Origin: Cervus elaphus
Lineage: Eukaryota > Chordata > Mammalia > Artiodactyla > Cervidae
NCBI RefSeq assembly: GCF_910594005.1
Contig: NC_057819.1
Coordinates: 129,925,669-129,989,668 of the forward strand
Direction of reading: 5' to 3'
Length of the DNA: 64,000 nt
In this document: one piece after another, positions 33,330 through 44,278 of the stretch
Layout of the letters: every line of letters starts with the position of its first letter
How positions within the stretch are numbered: the first letter of the stretch is position 1
Translations under genes and position numbers: made by a program
Notes under the pieces: model-generated
The model's input: the letters and a program-made list of their open reading frames with translations, nothing else
Told to the model about the DNA's origin: nothing
Databases searched by the model: none

Positions 33330-33631
33330 CTTTAAAAAAAATGTATTTCTTTATTATGTGTTTGTCTGCACCACTTCTTCACTGTTGTCCAGGTTTTTCT
33401 CTAGCTGCAGCAAGCCAGGGCCGCCTCTCTAGCTGAGGGCACGGGCTCCTCAATGCCGCATCTTCTCTTGTTGCGGAGCGCGGGCCCTAGGGTACTCAGG
33501 CTTCAGTAGCTGTTGTGCAGCCGCTTAATCACCCCAAGGAAGTTGGGGTCTTCTCAGCCCAGGGATCGCACCTGCATCCTCTGAATTGCAAGGTGGGTTC
33601 TTACTTAACCACTGGACCACTGGGGAAACCC
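33330..33631 (-). repeat. CHR-type tRNA SINE, near full length
   Basis: 'tttattatgtgtttgtctgc' start, 'ctcttgttgcggagcgcggg' body, head 'accactggggaaaccc' at the right. Confidence 0.88.
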
Positions 33632-33735
33632 TTTTTATTTGTCTTTTTGACCGATTTATTGATGTCCTCAAGGTTCATCTGTGTTGTGGCACATGTTGAA
33701 TTTCCTTCCTTTTTAAGGCTGACTGATGTTCCATT

Positions 33736-33800
33736 GGGCTGCTTCCCAGTTGGTGCACTAGTACCCGCCTGCCTATGCAGGGAACATAAGAGACGGATGC
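33736..33800 (+). repeat. Bov-tA SINE head only
   Basis: 'gggctgcttcccagttggtg' through 'cctatgcagggaacataaga'. About 65 bp, inside the L1. Confidence 0.7.
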
Positions 33801-34045
33801 ACCAATAGCTCCTTGAGATCCTACTTTCAATTCTTCTGTGTATATACCCAAAGGTGGGATTGCTGTACCACATGAGAATTTGCTTTTTTAGTTTCTTGGA
33901 GCACATTGTCATGGTGTATTTCGTCTGCTGTTTAATGGAGCAGTGCTTCCCGGAGGGGTGTAGACCCCCATAGGCCTCCAGGGCCCTCCCTGACCGTGAC
34001 GGGGGTGTGAGGGGGTGTGCATCCGACCTTGACCTTCCCGGTGCT

Positions 34046-34488
34046 CAGCTCAGTTCATTTGCTCAGTCGTGTCTGACTCTTTGCGACCCCATGAATCACA
34101 GCACACCAGGCTTCCCTGTCCATCACCACCTCCCAGAATTTACCCAAACTCATGTCCATCGAGTCGGTGATGCCATCCAACCATCCCATCCTCTGTCGTC
34201 CCCTTCTCCTCCTGCCCCCAATCCCTCCCAGCATCAGGGTCTTTTCCAATGAGTCAGCTCTTCGAATGAGGTGGCCAAAGTACTGGAGTTTCAGCTTCAG
34301 CGTCAGTCCTTCCAATGAACACCCAGGACTAATCTCCTTTAGGATGGACTGGCTGGATCTCCTTGCAGTCCAAGGGACTCTCAAGAGTCTTCTCCAACAC
34401 CACAGTTCAAATGCATCAATTCTTCAGCACTCAACTTTCTTCACAGTCCAACTCTCACATCCATACATGACCACTGGAAAAACCATAC
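34046..34488 (-). repeat. BovB LINE 3' end
   Basis: Well-preserved minus-strand 3' part with an open RT C-terminal frame (WCW-region frame disrupted, GRQRMGWLDG and RRSSQSILKE present). Stops at the YGCESW-coding segment. Confidence 0.92.
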
Positions 34489-34627
34489 CCAGTGCTAGGC
34501 CCCCAGGAATGGAGTCAGAGCTCCTGGAGCCAACATCCCAGTGCTCAGGATGGGGAGTGAGACCTTTTACGATGTTGCTGACCCCATTTCCCACAATGCT
34601 TTGGGGGTCAGTTTTCAAGCCTGTGTG

Positions 34628-35350
34628 ACGTTTTGTTAGTGTATAGCGGATTGGGGAATTATGTTTATCTTGTATCCTGAAGCTTTACTGAATTCATTTA
34701 TAGCTCTAATGATTATTTTGTGGGTTGCTTTGCATTTTCTGTATAGAAACTAATGTTATTTTCCTATAGGGAGAGTTTTACTTTTTCCTTTCCAATACAG
34801 AAGCCTCAGTGACTTTTTGAAAAATTGAATTTCTGGCTAGAACCTCCAGTATAGTGTTGAATAGAAGCAGTAAGTGTGAGCATCCTTGTCTTATTCATGT
34901 TCTTAAGAAGAAAGCTTTCAGTCTTTCCAAGTAAGTGCGAGGTATGCTGTTAGCTGTGGGTTTTTCATAGATGCTGTATGTCAGGTCAAGAAAGGTCCCT
35001 TCTGTTCCTTGTTTGCTGAGGGTTTTGTTTTTTTGTTTTTGTTTTTGTTTTTTTTTTTTTTTTGTCATGAAACAGTGTAGGATTCCATCAAATGCTTTTT
35101 CTGTGTCTATTGAGATAATTATTTGTTTTTCATTGTTTTATCCCGTCGATATGGAATATTGCATTGGTTTTCAGATGTTAAACCAAGCTTGCATTCCAGG
35201 GATAAATCTCTCTTGGTTATGACATACAGCCTCTTTTTATATGTTGCAGGCTTTGATTTAGTTGAGGAGCTTTGCATCTATATTTGTAGGAGGTATTGGT
35301 CTTTAGTTTTATTTTGTCGTGATGTCCTTGTCTGGTTTTGGCGTCAGGCT
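34628..35350 (-). repeat. LINE-1 ORF2 fragment
   Basis: Antisense ORF2 reverse-transcriptase region: 'gcatccttgtcttattcatg', 'gctttttctgtgtctattga', 'cttgcattccagggataaat'. A T-rich insertion at about 35027-35063 and several deletions break the frame. Confidence 0.82.
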
Positions 35351-36490
35351 AAGGCTTGGAGTCCAATTAGGCATAAGAGATGAGAACAGCTGGAAAAGCT
35401 CCCGGTCTTTTGGACTTGCACAGCTCGATGTTAGGGCCTGTCACGGAGACGGAGGTCCCCGGCGGGGAGACGAGCCTGCTGAGCTGGGTCAGTGAGTCGA
35501 GAACAGACTACGGGAACCCTTTGGGTCTCCCTGCTGTGGTCCTGCTGACCCAGCAGTTGCTGATCAGTACTAGAGTAAAGCGTGGTTCATGACCCACACC
35601 TTCCCTGGGATAGCTGGCCGGCCTGGCACTTCCCTTGAAACTCTCCCCTCTGTGAATAACGTAGGGGTGGTTCTTGCTGTTTTCCATGCATGGACAGTGG
35701 TGAAGTGAGAGTTGTTGTCAGACCCCTCCCCCGTGCCGGGCTCCCGCCTTGACCCCCAGTTTCTGACCTGGGCTTTAAGTCTCTGGCTGTGAGTTCTTTC
35801 AGCCTGCGTTCTGACCCCACTGCATCCCTGGTCTGTGGGTACAGGAGTCCTCATCCTTCCGGCTCGCCCTGGATGGTGGGCTCCAGGCTCCTCAAGCACC
35901 TTCTGTGTGCTTGAACCTGCTTCTTCTCTGCCTTTACCTTTGTGTGGACTCTTCAGACTGTCTCGTCTGCGTGAACTTCCAGCAGCTCCTCTGTCCTTCC
36001 TGCTTGGTACTGCCTTTCCCCATTGCCCCTTATCTGCAGGATCTTGACTTTTGTCTCCCTGCCCGCGCTTCCCTCTTCTCACATGTTGTCCTAATACCCA
36101 CTGACCTCACCTCTCCCCGCTACTCTTACAATATCTGGTCTGTCCATATTTTTGGTCCTGGCTCTCCCTGGCCTGTTCCATCCTGCTGTTGATCATATCG
36201 CAACTGCGACCCATGGTATTGACTTTCAAGGTAAAAATTCAGTTCGTCTCCCTCTGTGGTTTAGCTAAATACGTGAAAGCATATGCTTTGACCGAGGGTC
36301 TTTGTCAAGAGAGTAACAAGGAAGTGTGCTCCTTTCCAGGGGAGGATTACCTTTAAGCTCTCTGGAAGGTTCCTCGTATCTCCCCAAAAGCACTGGAAAC
36401 CTTTCAAAGCAGACCAAAAACTCAAGCCTCAAAAATCACAAACCCTGTTTTCTGGTACGGCCATATCCAGAATTTTTAGCTGGTCCTAAT
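35351..36490. other. Unassigned intronic sequence
   Basis: No exon or repeat recognised. 35830-36190 is C/T-rich. Confidence 0.5.
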
Positions 36491-36546
36491 TGCTGCAATT
36501 CATGGGGTCACAAAGAGTCGGACACGACAAGTGACTGAACTGAATC
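36491..36546 (+). repeat. BovB 3'-terminal fragment
   Basis: 'catggggtcacaaagagtcg' to 'gtgactgaactgaatc', the last 55 bp of a BovB. Confidence 0.75.
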
Positions 36547-36819
36547 TATCAAAAGTTCTTTCCATATTACCTTTTACATGACTTGATTTAAAAAATGAGG
36601 TGGGGAAAACGATATACTTTGAGGATATCTTTTGGCCATGCTTAAGAAGAATGGATAAAAAGAGATTTCCAGCCTGAACTTTGATTTTTTCTTGAAACTC
36701 TAGTCCAACATCATAGACTTTTCCTTCCTCTCGTGTTCTTTTTGGTAGACAGAAAATGAACCAAGACTTCAGAAGGATGTATCACAACAAGCTTGCATGC
36801 TAGTACGGGTGTCAGGGGG

Positions 36820-37028
36820 GAAGGCTTCCCGGTGGCTCAGACGGTAAAGAATCTGCCCGCAATTCAGGAGACACGAGTTCCATCCCAGAGTTGGGAAGAT
36901 CCTCTGGAGAAGGAAATGGCAACCCACTCCAGTATTCTTGCCCGGAGAATTCCATGAACAGAGGAGCCTGGCGGGCTACAGTTCAAAGGGCCACAAAGAG
37001 TTGGACATGACTGAGCAACTAACTCTTT
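36820..37028 (+). repeat. Bov-tA SINE
   Basis: Head 'aaggcttcccggtggctcag', tail 'ggacatgactgagcaactaa'. Complete. Confidence 0.92.
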
Positions 37029-37043
37029 CACGCTGGTGTGAAT

Positions 37044-37328
37044 GTGCTGCTGCTGCTGCTGCTGCTAAGCCACTTCAGTCGTGTCCAACTCTGTGCGACC
37101 CCATAGAGGCAGCCCACCAGGCTCCCCCGTCCCTGGGATTCTCCAGGCAAGAACACCGGAGTGGGTTGCCATTTCCTTCTCCAATGCATGAAAGTGAAAA
37201 GTGCAAGTGAAGTCGCTCAGTGGTGTCTGACTCTTAGCGACCCCATGGACTGCAGCCTACCAGGCTCCTCTGTCCATGGGATTTTCTAGGCAAGAGGACT
37301 GGAGTGGGCTGCCGTTGCCTTCTCCAGT
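37044..37328 (-). repeat. Bov-A2 dimer with (GCT)n
   Basis: Two Bov-A monomers in the same direction (minus) joined by 'gcatgaaagtgaaaagtgca', with the element's AGC-repeat tail seen as (GCT)n at 37045-37066. It lies 16 bp after the preceding Bov-tA. Confidence 0.92.
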
Positions 37329-37689
37329 GGATGTGCTAAGGGGGCTGATTGGGGATTTGTGCGTCTTATAAATGGAAACAATGATTTCTTAAGAGTTGTT
37401 TGAAGACATGTGAGTGTTTCCTCTGTCTTTCTCTTCCTTGAGGGATTCCTCACAGATTTCTGGTCTACCCCACAGCATCACCCACATCACTCGGGACACA
37501 CCCCCGTTGTTTTACATGTAATCAAAATAACAAAAATATTAATGATATCATTTGTGTTCTCTTCTTTTGTGCTGGAAATCTGGTGAAGACTTTCCACTTA
37601 CAGCCCATTTCAGTTTGGATGTACTGTGTACCCAGCACTCAGCAGGCACGCGTGGCTCATGGCCGTGACGTTATGTAGTGTAGCTCTCG
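37329..37689. other. Unassigned intronic sequence
   Basis: No repeat or exon recognised. Confidence 0.45.
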
Positions 37690-37820
37690 AGCCGTGGTTC
37701 TAAACCTTGGCTGTGCGATGGAATCACACTGGTTTCCAAGTTCTCCTCTGCAGTAATTCTGATTTAATTGGACTTGGCTTCTCAGACTGAGGATCCTTTT
37801 GGGTTAAGAACCTCTGGTCT
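37690..37820 (+). repeat. MER5-like hAT transposon
   Basis: 'gccgtggttctaaaccttgg', 'gatggaatcacactgg' and the closing 'ttaagaacctctgg' match the MER5A group layout with inverted ends. Confidence 0.6.
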
Positions 37821-38527
37821 ACAGGGCACACTCTCCTGGGAAAGTCTGACCAGACCTCTCTTTCCCTCCATCACCATGAGCCTCACATTGTAAACAGAAA
37901 TTAAGCAAGCTGTAACTTGGGTCACGGGTGGAAGAAAAACAGAAACAGGATGGTATTAAATTCTGCCTGACAGGCAAGAGTGAACAAGCTGGATTCAGTT
38001 GTCTTCTCTGGGTCTGTTTACCAACAGACTCGGTAATTATTTGTTCTGCCCCTGCCCTCGAAGCTTGCAATGTGTTTCTTGTTCCCTGAGAGCTGAGAAT
38101 CACTTAGGAACTTTGCAGATTTGGCAAGATTTCCCTGTCTCTGTTCCATCAGGAGCTTCCAGTGGGAACGAAAGCGTTCCAGGAGGAATCCTGGCTCCTG
38201 GAGAGAACAGCAGGGGCACACCAGACAGGAAGCCATGGATGCCGTGACTTCTGCAGACCCCATTTTCCTCCACCCTAGACAAGTGAACTCTCCTCCACAA
38301 ATAAAAACCAGTCCAGACAAACCACAGAGACTCAGGTTTCGAAAGGCATCCAAAAAAGATTGTTTCAGGGAAGTGGACAAATGAGGCGTGAGTAATTCAA
38401 TCAGCAGGAAAACAAACATTAGGAGGCCCCTCATCTGAAACCCAGGGTGTCAGCAGGCAGCTGTTTGCCGTGGACAGCACAGAGCTGGGAGCCATGCGAC
38501 TTGGGGAACAGAAGGTTGCTGAGGGTT

Positions 38528-38837
38528 TTCTGTTGTTACTGTTCAGTGGCTCAGTCGTGTCTAACTCTTTGCGACCCCATGAACTAGAGCACGCCAGGTT
38601 TCCGTGTCCTTTACTGTCTCCCAGAGTTTGTTCAAACTCACGTCCATTGAGTCGATAATGCCATCCAACCATCTCATCCTCTGCCATCCCCTTCTCCTCC
38701 TGCCCTCAATCTTTCCCAGCATCAGGGTCTTTTCCAGTGAGTCGGCTCTTCGCATCAGGTGGCCAGAGTTTCAGCATCAGTCCTTCCAATGAATATTCTG
38801 GGTTGATTTCCTTTAGGATTGACTGGTTTGATCTTGC
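38528..38837 (-). repeat. BovB LINE 3' end
   Basis: Minus-strand copy from 'gttactgttcagtggctcag' to 'gattgactggtttgatcttg', 5'-truncated; GRRRRGWQRMRWLDG-coding segment intact. Confidence 0.9.
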
Positions 38838-38934
38838 TATATGAGGGTTTCCCAGGGGCTATGAAACTAGAGAAGAATATACAGAGAATAGAATCATTGG
38901 GCGGAAGTGACACTTGCTTGATTTCTACTCTGTT

Positions 38935-39149
38935 TGAAAGTGATAGTGAAGTCGCTCAGTCATGTCCGACTCTTTGCGACCCCATGGACTGTAGCCTACC
39001 AGGCTTCTTAGTCCATGGGATTCTCCAGGCAAGAGTACTGGAGTGGGTTGCCATTTCCTTCTCCAAGGGATCTTCCCGAGCCAGGGACCGAACCCGCGTC
39101 TCCCACATTGTAGGCAGACGCTTTACCCTCTGAGCAACCAAGGAAGCTT
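38935..39149 (-). repeat. Bov-tA SINE
   Basis: Complete minus-strand copy; 'agggaccgaacccgcgtctc' marks the B-box region. Confidence 0.93.
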
Positions 39150-39590
39150 GGGTGTCCTCAATCCAGAATTCATAAAGAGCAGCTGCTCCAAGTAGAAGCT
39201 TTTTGCTGTAGTGAAATGTGCCTGGGAAGATGCTTTTAGTCTAGCCTTTGTCAGTGAACTGGGTAGCCCTCCATCTGCTAAGATGCTAAACCCTTTGTGT
39301 TGACCTTTATGTAGAGGAGATGGGCCAACCCGTGCACTCTTATCCATCCAACCTGTCACCCAGAGTCAATAGTTGCAGATGCCTGGCTGGTGTCAGTCAG
39401 TCAGTCGTGTCCAACCCTGGAGCTGTTGTCACGGGTACCATGTGTCCAAGGATGGGAGAGTTGATGTGTAACTCTCACAGGAACAAATTCTGCACATTAA
39501 CTGATGACATTCACAGGTAATCTACTGCTCCTTTCAAAGTGGCTCCTATAAAGTCAACCTCATTTCTTTCCCATGCTCTCCTACAGTTTA

Positions 39591-39814
39591 TGGCCCTGCA
39601 GTGCTCAGGCACTGAGTCGCGTCTGACTCTTTGCGACCCCATGGACTGCAGCCCTCAAACTCTTCTGTCTCGGGGCTCACCCAAGCAAAAATACTGGAGT
39701 GGGTCTCCATTTCCTCCTCCAGGGGATCTTCCCAACCCAGGGATCGAACCTGTGTCTGCTGCGTCTCCTGCATCGCGGGTGCATTTTTTACCACTGAGCC
39801 ACCAGGAAAGCCCC
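39591..39814 (-). repeat. Bov-tA SINE with target-site duplication
   Basis: Flanked by ctcctacagttta (39578-39590) and ctcttacagttta (39815-39827), one mismatch in 13. Confidence 0.93.
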
Positions 39815-39827
39815 CTCTTACAGTTTA

Positions 39828-40629
39828 CGTTCTCCTTTTAGGTAAAGCTGTGGGGAGAGGGAGCGGGGTCTCAATGAGCAGGCTTTTCCTCACTCTGTTC
39901 CCAGCCAGAGTAGTGTCCTTTTGAAACTGTTCGAGTAAGATATTTTTAGTTTTCACTTATATCATTTGTAAGAAACAGAAGCACAATTCATATCATCATC
40001 TTAAACTGAGAAGAGAATTTACTGATTCACAGAACTGAAGACTCCGGGAACCGGACTTCAGGACCAGTTGTATCCAGGGCCACAAATTGTAACGTCAGGC
40101 CCCTGCTCATTTTTCCTCTGCCTCAAGCTCTGTCTTCTTCAGTGCTGGCTTGATTCTCAGGGTCTCCCTGGTGGCAAGACGGCTTCCGGCTGACGGCTCC
40201 AGTGCTGGGTCCTCCCAGGCTCAGGTCCAGCAGAGATTGTCCATCTCTTCTCAGTCGCTCCCTTGGGGTCTGGCTAGACCAGCTGATGTCACATACTCCC
40301 CACTTGAACCAATTCCTGGGGCTTGAAGGATGGAATTGCTCCCGTTGTCCAGAGTTGGATCTCAGTCTGCTTTCTGGAGGTTGTGGCGCCTCTGCCGAAC
40401 CCTGTGGGCTGAGAGGGGTCTTTTGGTGACAGCATCACTGGGTTCCAAGAGACAGCCATCAAATTCAGAGCCTTGCAGGACCCATCGGAGATCGTGTTGA
40501 GGAAAAGCCCTTGGTAAACTGGCCAGCACTTTGCAAACGCATAGTTCTTCAGGATCTGTGATTTTAGTTGCTTCCTTTACTTCTTTAGTCTGAATGCTGA
40601 TAAAACCGGGGAGTTGCTCTCCAGAGAGA
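39828..40629. other. Unassigned intronic sequence
   Basis: Nothing recognised apart from possible very old repeat remains at 39950-40160. Confidence 0.4.
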
Positions 40630-40850
40630 TGGCTCAGCACAGTGTTAGGAACGTGAACTCCGAAACCAGCCTTCTGAGCCCAGGTCTGGGCTCTGCCACT
40701 GATGAGCTGTGTGGCCTTGAATAAGTTACCTGACATCTCTGTGCCTTGGTTTCACCATCTGTAAACTGGGGATAAGATGGACTTCCACGTGTCAGTTGCT
40801 GAGAACAGTGTCCTGCACGGGGCAGGTACTTACGGTAAAAATAATAGCTT
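40630..40850 (+). repeat. MIR SINE
   Basis: Core phrases 'gggctctgccactgatgagc', 'ctgtgtggccttgaataagt', 'tttcaccatctgtaaactgg' and 'gaacagtgtcctgcacgggg' in consensus order. Confidence 0.9.
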
Positions 40851-40965
40851 TGGGATCATCCAGCAGATAAAACTCTTCAGTCTCCCAAAGAGGTGCTGAG
40901 GTGGAAGGTAGCTAAACTTCTCCTACATTCATTCAGGGTCGTGGTCTCTAAAAACCTGCAGTCCA

Positions 40966-41240
40966 GGGATTTCCCTGGTGGTCCAGTGGATAAGAATCCA
41001 CCTGCCACTGCAGGGGACACGGGTTGGATCCTGGTCCGGGAGGGTCCCACTTGCCGAGGGGCAGCTAAGCCGGCGCTCCCCGACTGCTGCGGCCCATGCA
41101 TCTGTAGTCCGTGCTCCTCAATGAGAAGTCCCCGCAACGAGAAGCCCGCGCACCGCAGCAAAGACCCCTGCTCGCTGTAACTAGAGAAGGCTCGCACACA
41201 GCACCAAAGACCCAGCACAGCCAAAAATAAAAAGAACAAG
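40966..41240 (+). repeat. CHR-type tRNA SINE, full length
   Basis: Head 'gggatttccctggtggtcca', body 'cccgcaacgagaagcccgcg', tail 'cacagccaaaaataaaaaga'. The best-preserved CHR copy here. Confidence 0.92.
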
Positions 41241-41296
41241 AGAAGCAACCCTGGGTCCATCTTGTTTCGCCAAGGAATGTTCCCACACGCGGCTGT

Positions 41297-41523
41297 GGCT
41301 GCTTAGTCGCTCGGTCGTGTCCGCTCAGTCGCTTGGTCGTGTCCGAGTCTCTGCGACCTCCGGGACTGCAGCCCGCCAGGCTCCTCTGTCCTTGGGCTTC
41401 TCCAAACAAGCATACTGGAGTGGTGGCCATTCCCTTCTCCGGGGGATCTTGCCCACCCAGGGATCGAACCTGGGTCTCCTGCTTGGCAGGCAGACTGTTT
41501 ACTGCCGAGCCTCCTGGGAAGCC
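41297..41523 (-). repeat. Bov-tA SINE with internal 22-bp duplication
   Basis: Minus-strand copy in which the tail segment 'gctcggtcgtgtcc' is immediately repeated as 'gcttggtcgtgtcc' (41311-41345). Confidence 0.9.
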
Positions 41524-42399
41524 CTACAGGTTTCTGAGAAGGATTTAAAGACTGGATCTGCCCACTTCTCAGTTTGGCCTTAGAAAAACAACTTCAGGGC
41601 ATCAACACAGTGGCTCAGAACCAGAAAATCTCACTGTGTGTGCTTCACGGGCCTGCTGTCAAGACGAAGAATGTGGGTGGCCTGCGTGGAGCCCTGTGCG
41701 GGCAGAGATGGCCAGAGGGTCTCCCCCTTTGGGGCGGCCCCGCGGTGTTACCTCCGCCCTGGAGAGACAATGCCCCTTCACACGCGCTCCTCTGCCTGTT
41801 TGTATTCTTCCTACAAGTTCCCCATCTCTTGCCCCCAGAGACCGGCTGCCATTAAAAGGCCATCGGCTCTGCACCTCCTGACGTGGCTATAAAGTGTCTG
41901 CAGGTTGGAACTTGAGTCTGGAGGGATGTGACTTCGATACACAGCATTCGTCTTGTGGTTTCTGTCCGTCCTGAAGCACAGATGCAGCAGGAACGCTGGT
42001 CCCATGGGCGGGACTTTTTACCGCCTTCTGGTTTGGAAAGGATCCACTCCTCGTGGAAACCCCCTCACACTGCAGGAAAAGCCTCCGAAATCAGCCCGCG
42101 TGGGAGGAAGAGGCAGAAGGACGGGGCGGGGAGGAGCCACAGCTCTGGCGCCTGGTGCCGGGCGGTGACGGAGCTCTGGAAGTCAAGCGGCCCGTTTAAG
42201 GCGTCTTTGTTCCCCTCAGGCTCCCAGACCCACAAGGACAGCTGGAATCCATTCTTAAAATCCCTCAGAAAGGAGAATCCGCATCCTCTTCCAGGCACCC
42301 TTCCTGCTTTTTCACTAAAGCCAGAACCCTGCACTCTCGAGCTTTGGGACCGATCGTCTCTGTCGTGGGGGAGGGGGCGGTCCTGTCCATTGGCCTCTG
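41524..42399. other. Unassigned intronic sequence
   Basis: No exon or repeat recognised. CpG-moderate at 42080-42200. Confidence 0.5.
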
Positions 42400-42515
42400 C
42401 CCTGTATTGCTGGTGGAACCCCTCCCCGCAGTTGTGACGACCCACGGTGTCTCCAGACATTGCTCAGCGTCTCCTGGGACGGGGACAGGTCACCCCGATT
42501 GAGAACCAATGTCCT
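42400..42515 (-). repeat. hAT/MER-type DNA transposon fragment
   Basis: 'ggtgtctccagacattgctc' and the end 'gattgagaaccaatg' match a common mammalian element. The copy at 57088-57255 belongs to the same family, in the opposite direction. Confidence 0.6.
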
Positions 42516-42564
42516 AGGTAGTTGATCCTTCAAATATTTGAAGTCCTACTATGTGCCTGTTATC

Positions 42565-42769
42565 GGGCTTCCCTGATGGCTCAGCTGGTAAAGAATCGGC
42601 CTGCAATGCAGGAGACCTGGGTTCCATCCCTGGATCGGGAAGATCCCCTGGAGAAGGGAATGGCAACCCACTCCAGCATCTTGCCTGGAGAATCCCAGGG
42701 ACAGAGAAGCCTGGCAGGCTATAGTCCAGGGGGTCGCGAAGAGTTGGACAGGACTGAGTGGCTGACACA
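42565..42769 (+). repeat. Bov-tA SINE
   Basis: Head 'gggcttccctgatggctcag', complete to 'ggactgagtggctgacacat'. Confidence 0.93.
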
Positions 42770-43490
42770 TACTGTGTCCGTGCTGGTTAAAGAAAAAGCA
42801 GGAGGCCCCTCACCTCAGATTCAGGAGAACAGAGTTAAAAATCGCTTGCAAGATCGTGGATTGGTGCATCCCGGGAAAGTCAGCGATCCATTCCACTGAC
42901 AAGTGTCTGTGTTCCGTGAGCTGCATCACCCTGCGTCTTCCAGCGGGTCTCTCACTCCCTGGCCCCGAGGTCTCCCAGCTTTGTGGCCCGTGAAAACCAC
43001 CCTGTGCGCCCTCCCCAGTGGGAAAGAGAGCATCTCCGACCTCCCCTGGAGCCAATGTCAGAGGCTCAGCCAGCTTCACCCGCGCCTCCCTCCCTCCAGG
43101 CGAAATTCCAAGCCTCTGCCCTCCTGGGAGGCGTTGTGGGTCAGGCCGAAATCGTGCCAAACATCTGGATGTGAACTGTAGGACACGGCCAACGCTGCCC
43201 AAGCCTCCAAACTCGCCCCTCCTCGACCCCGATGGGATGTTCAAGGGGCCCTCCACCGTGTCAGGACAGCCGTGCTTGATTTGGGTCTTTGGGCTGCAAG
43301 TTCTGCTGTGGGTTGAGGGCTCCCTCTCCTGCCCCCGCATCAGCTCACTTTGATCCATTTTCTGTGTCTCTTCTGCCAGGGTCCAAGAACCTGAGGGCAG
43401 AGGCTGTGCCATCCTGACCCGTCCCTCCCTCCCTGGCAACCCCCGGCCCCCACTTTGGTGGCATCATGTACCAGCTCAGAGACTGGTAAA
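42770..43490. other. Unassigned intronic sequence
   Basis: A 209-codon open frame on the minus strand (42810-43439) is the longest in the window but has no recognisable domain and no conserved-looking splice context; treated as chance. Confidence 0.45.
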
Positions 43491-43492
43491 TA

Positions 43493-43571
43493 TCAGGTTG
43501 GCCCAAAGGTTCATTTAGCGTTTCCATAAGACTGTGCAGAAAGCCCCACACAAGCTTTCTGGCCACCCCAG
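43493..43571. mobile_element. Mariner-type MITE, 79 bp
   Basis: Starts tcaggttggcccaaaggttc and ends in a matching inverted end (aagctttctggccacccc), with TA at 43491-43492 and 43572-43573. It is an internally deleted Tc1/mariner element of the kind common in ruminants, with no coding capacity. Confidence 0.8.
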
Positions 43572-43600
43572 TACATCTAGATGTCTGATGCTTCGTCTTT

Positions 43601-43720
43601 ATTGTTGTTTACTCACTCGGTCGTGTCTGACCCTTTGTGACCCCATGGGCTGTAGCCCTCCAGGCTCCTCTGTCCATGAGATTTCTCAGGCAGGAATACT
43701 GGAGTGGGAAGCCATTCCAA
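43601..43720 (-). repeat. Bov-tA SINE, partial
   Basis: Tail and body only ('ctcactcggtcgtgtctgac' to 'tactggagtgggaagccatt'); the head is lost. Confidence 0.88.
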
Positions 43721-44097
43721 CAAAAAGATTCCAGCTATCCCCAGACTTGAGAAATGGATATATGTGACGGGCATTGATTCATACAGAACGGGCGACATGT
43801 TTGGGAAACAGGAGAACAGGGTGTCTGACGCAGAGCGGGTGCTGGGAGGTTTTCAGGTAAAGAGTCAGAATCCTAAGTGCAGAAGGTTAGGTAAGATGCT
43901 GTTAGATAAAAAGACATCTTCACTGCCCAAAGTGGAACCCTTTAGAGAGTGAAGGTAAACATCAAATGCACAGGTGAAGTTGGTGATAAATCAGGCAAGC
44001 TAGAAAATGCGTCTGCTGAAAGGACCTTGGCTTTGATTTGCGCTGTGATGGGAAATCATGGCCGGGTGTTCTGCTGGTTTCAAAGATTATGCTGCAT
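43721..44097. other. Unassigned intronic sequence
   Basis: No repeat or exon recognised. Confidence 0.45.
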
Positions 44098-44100
44098 ATG

Positions 44101-44278
44101 CGAGCGTGCTCAGTCGTGTCTGACTCATTGCAACCCCACGGACTGTAGCCCGCCAAGCTCCTTTGTCCGTGGGATTTCCCAGGCAGGAATACTGAAGTGT
44201 GTTGTTATTTCCTCCTCCAGGATCAAACCTAAGTCTCCTGCCTTGGCAGGTGGGTTCTTTACCACCACGCCACCAGGT
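44101..44278 (-). repeat. Bov-tA SINE
   Basis: Minus-strand copy with a deletion in the 'gatcttccc' region and a worn head (cgccaccaggtat). Confidence 0.9.

Larger units (their letters stand above)
32751..33930 (-). repeat. LINE-1 3' region, broken by three SINE-derived insertions
   Basis: Antisense L1 3' phrases run in order: 'acataaaattaaccgttttt', 'ttgtgtagccatcatcttct', 'gactttgactacttactcca', 'atgtcctcaaggttcatctg', 'atatacccaaaggtgggatt'. A Bov-tA (32807-33029), a CHR SINE (33330-33631) and a Bov-tA head (33736-33800) interrupt it. Confidence 0.8.

Noticed and set aside
39388..39415. Short cagtcagtcagtcgtgtcc stretch
   Set aside because: Too short to call a Bov-tA tail with confidence.
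42810..43439. 209-codon minus-strand frame, the longest in the window
   Set aside because: No recognisable domain, located in GC-rich intron where stops are rare, and no splice or promoter context. A protein search would be decisive.
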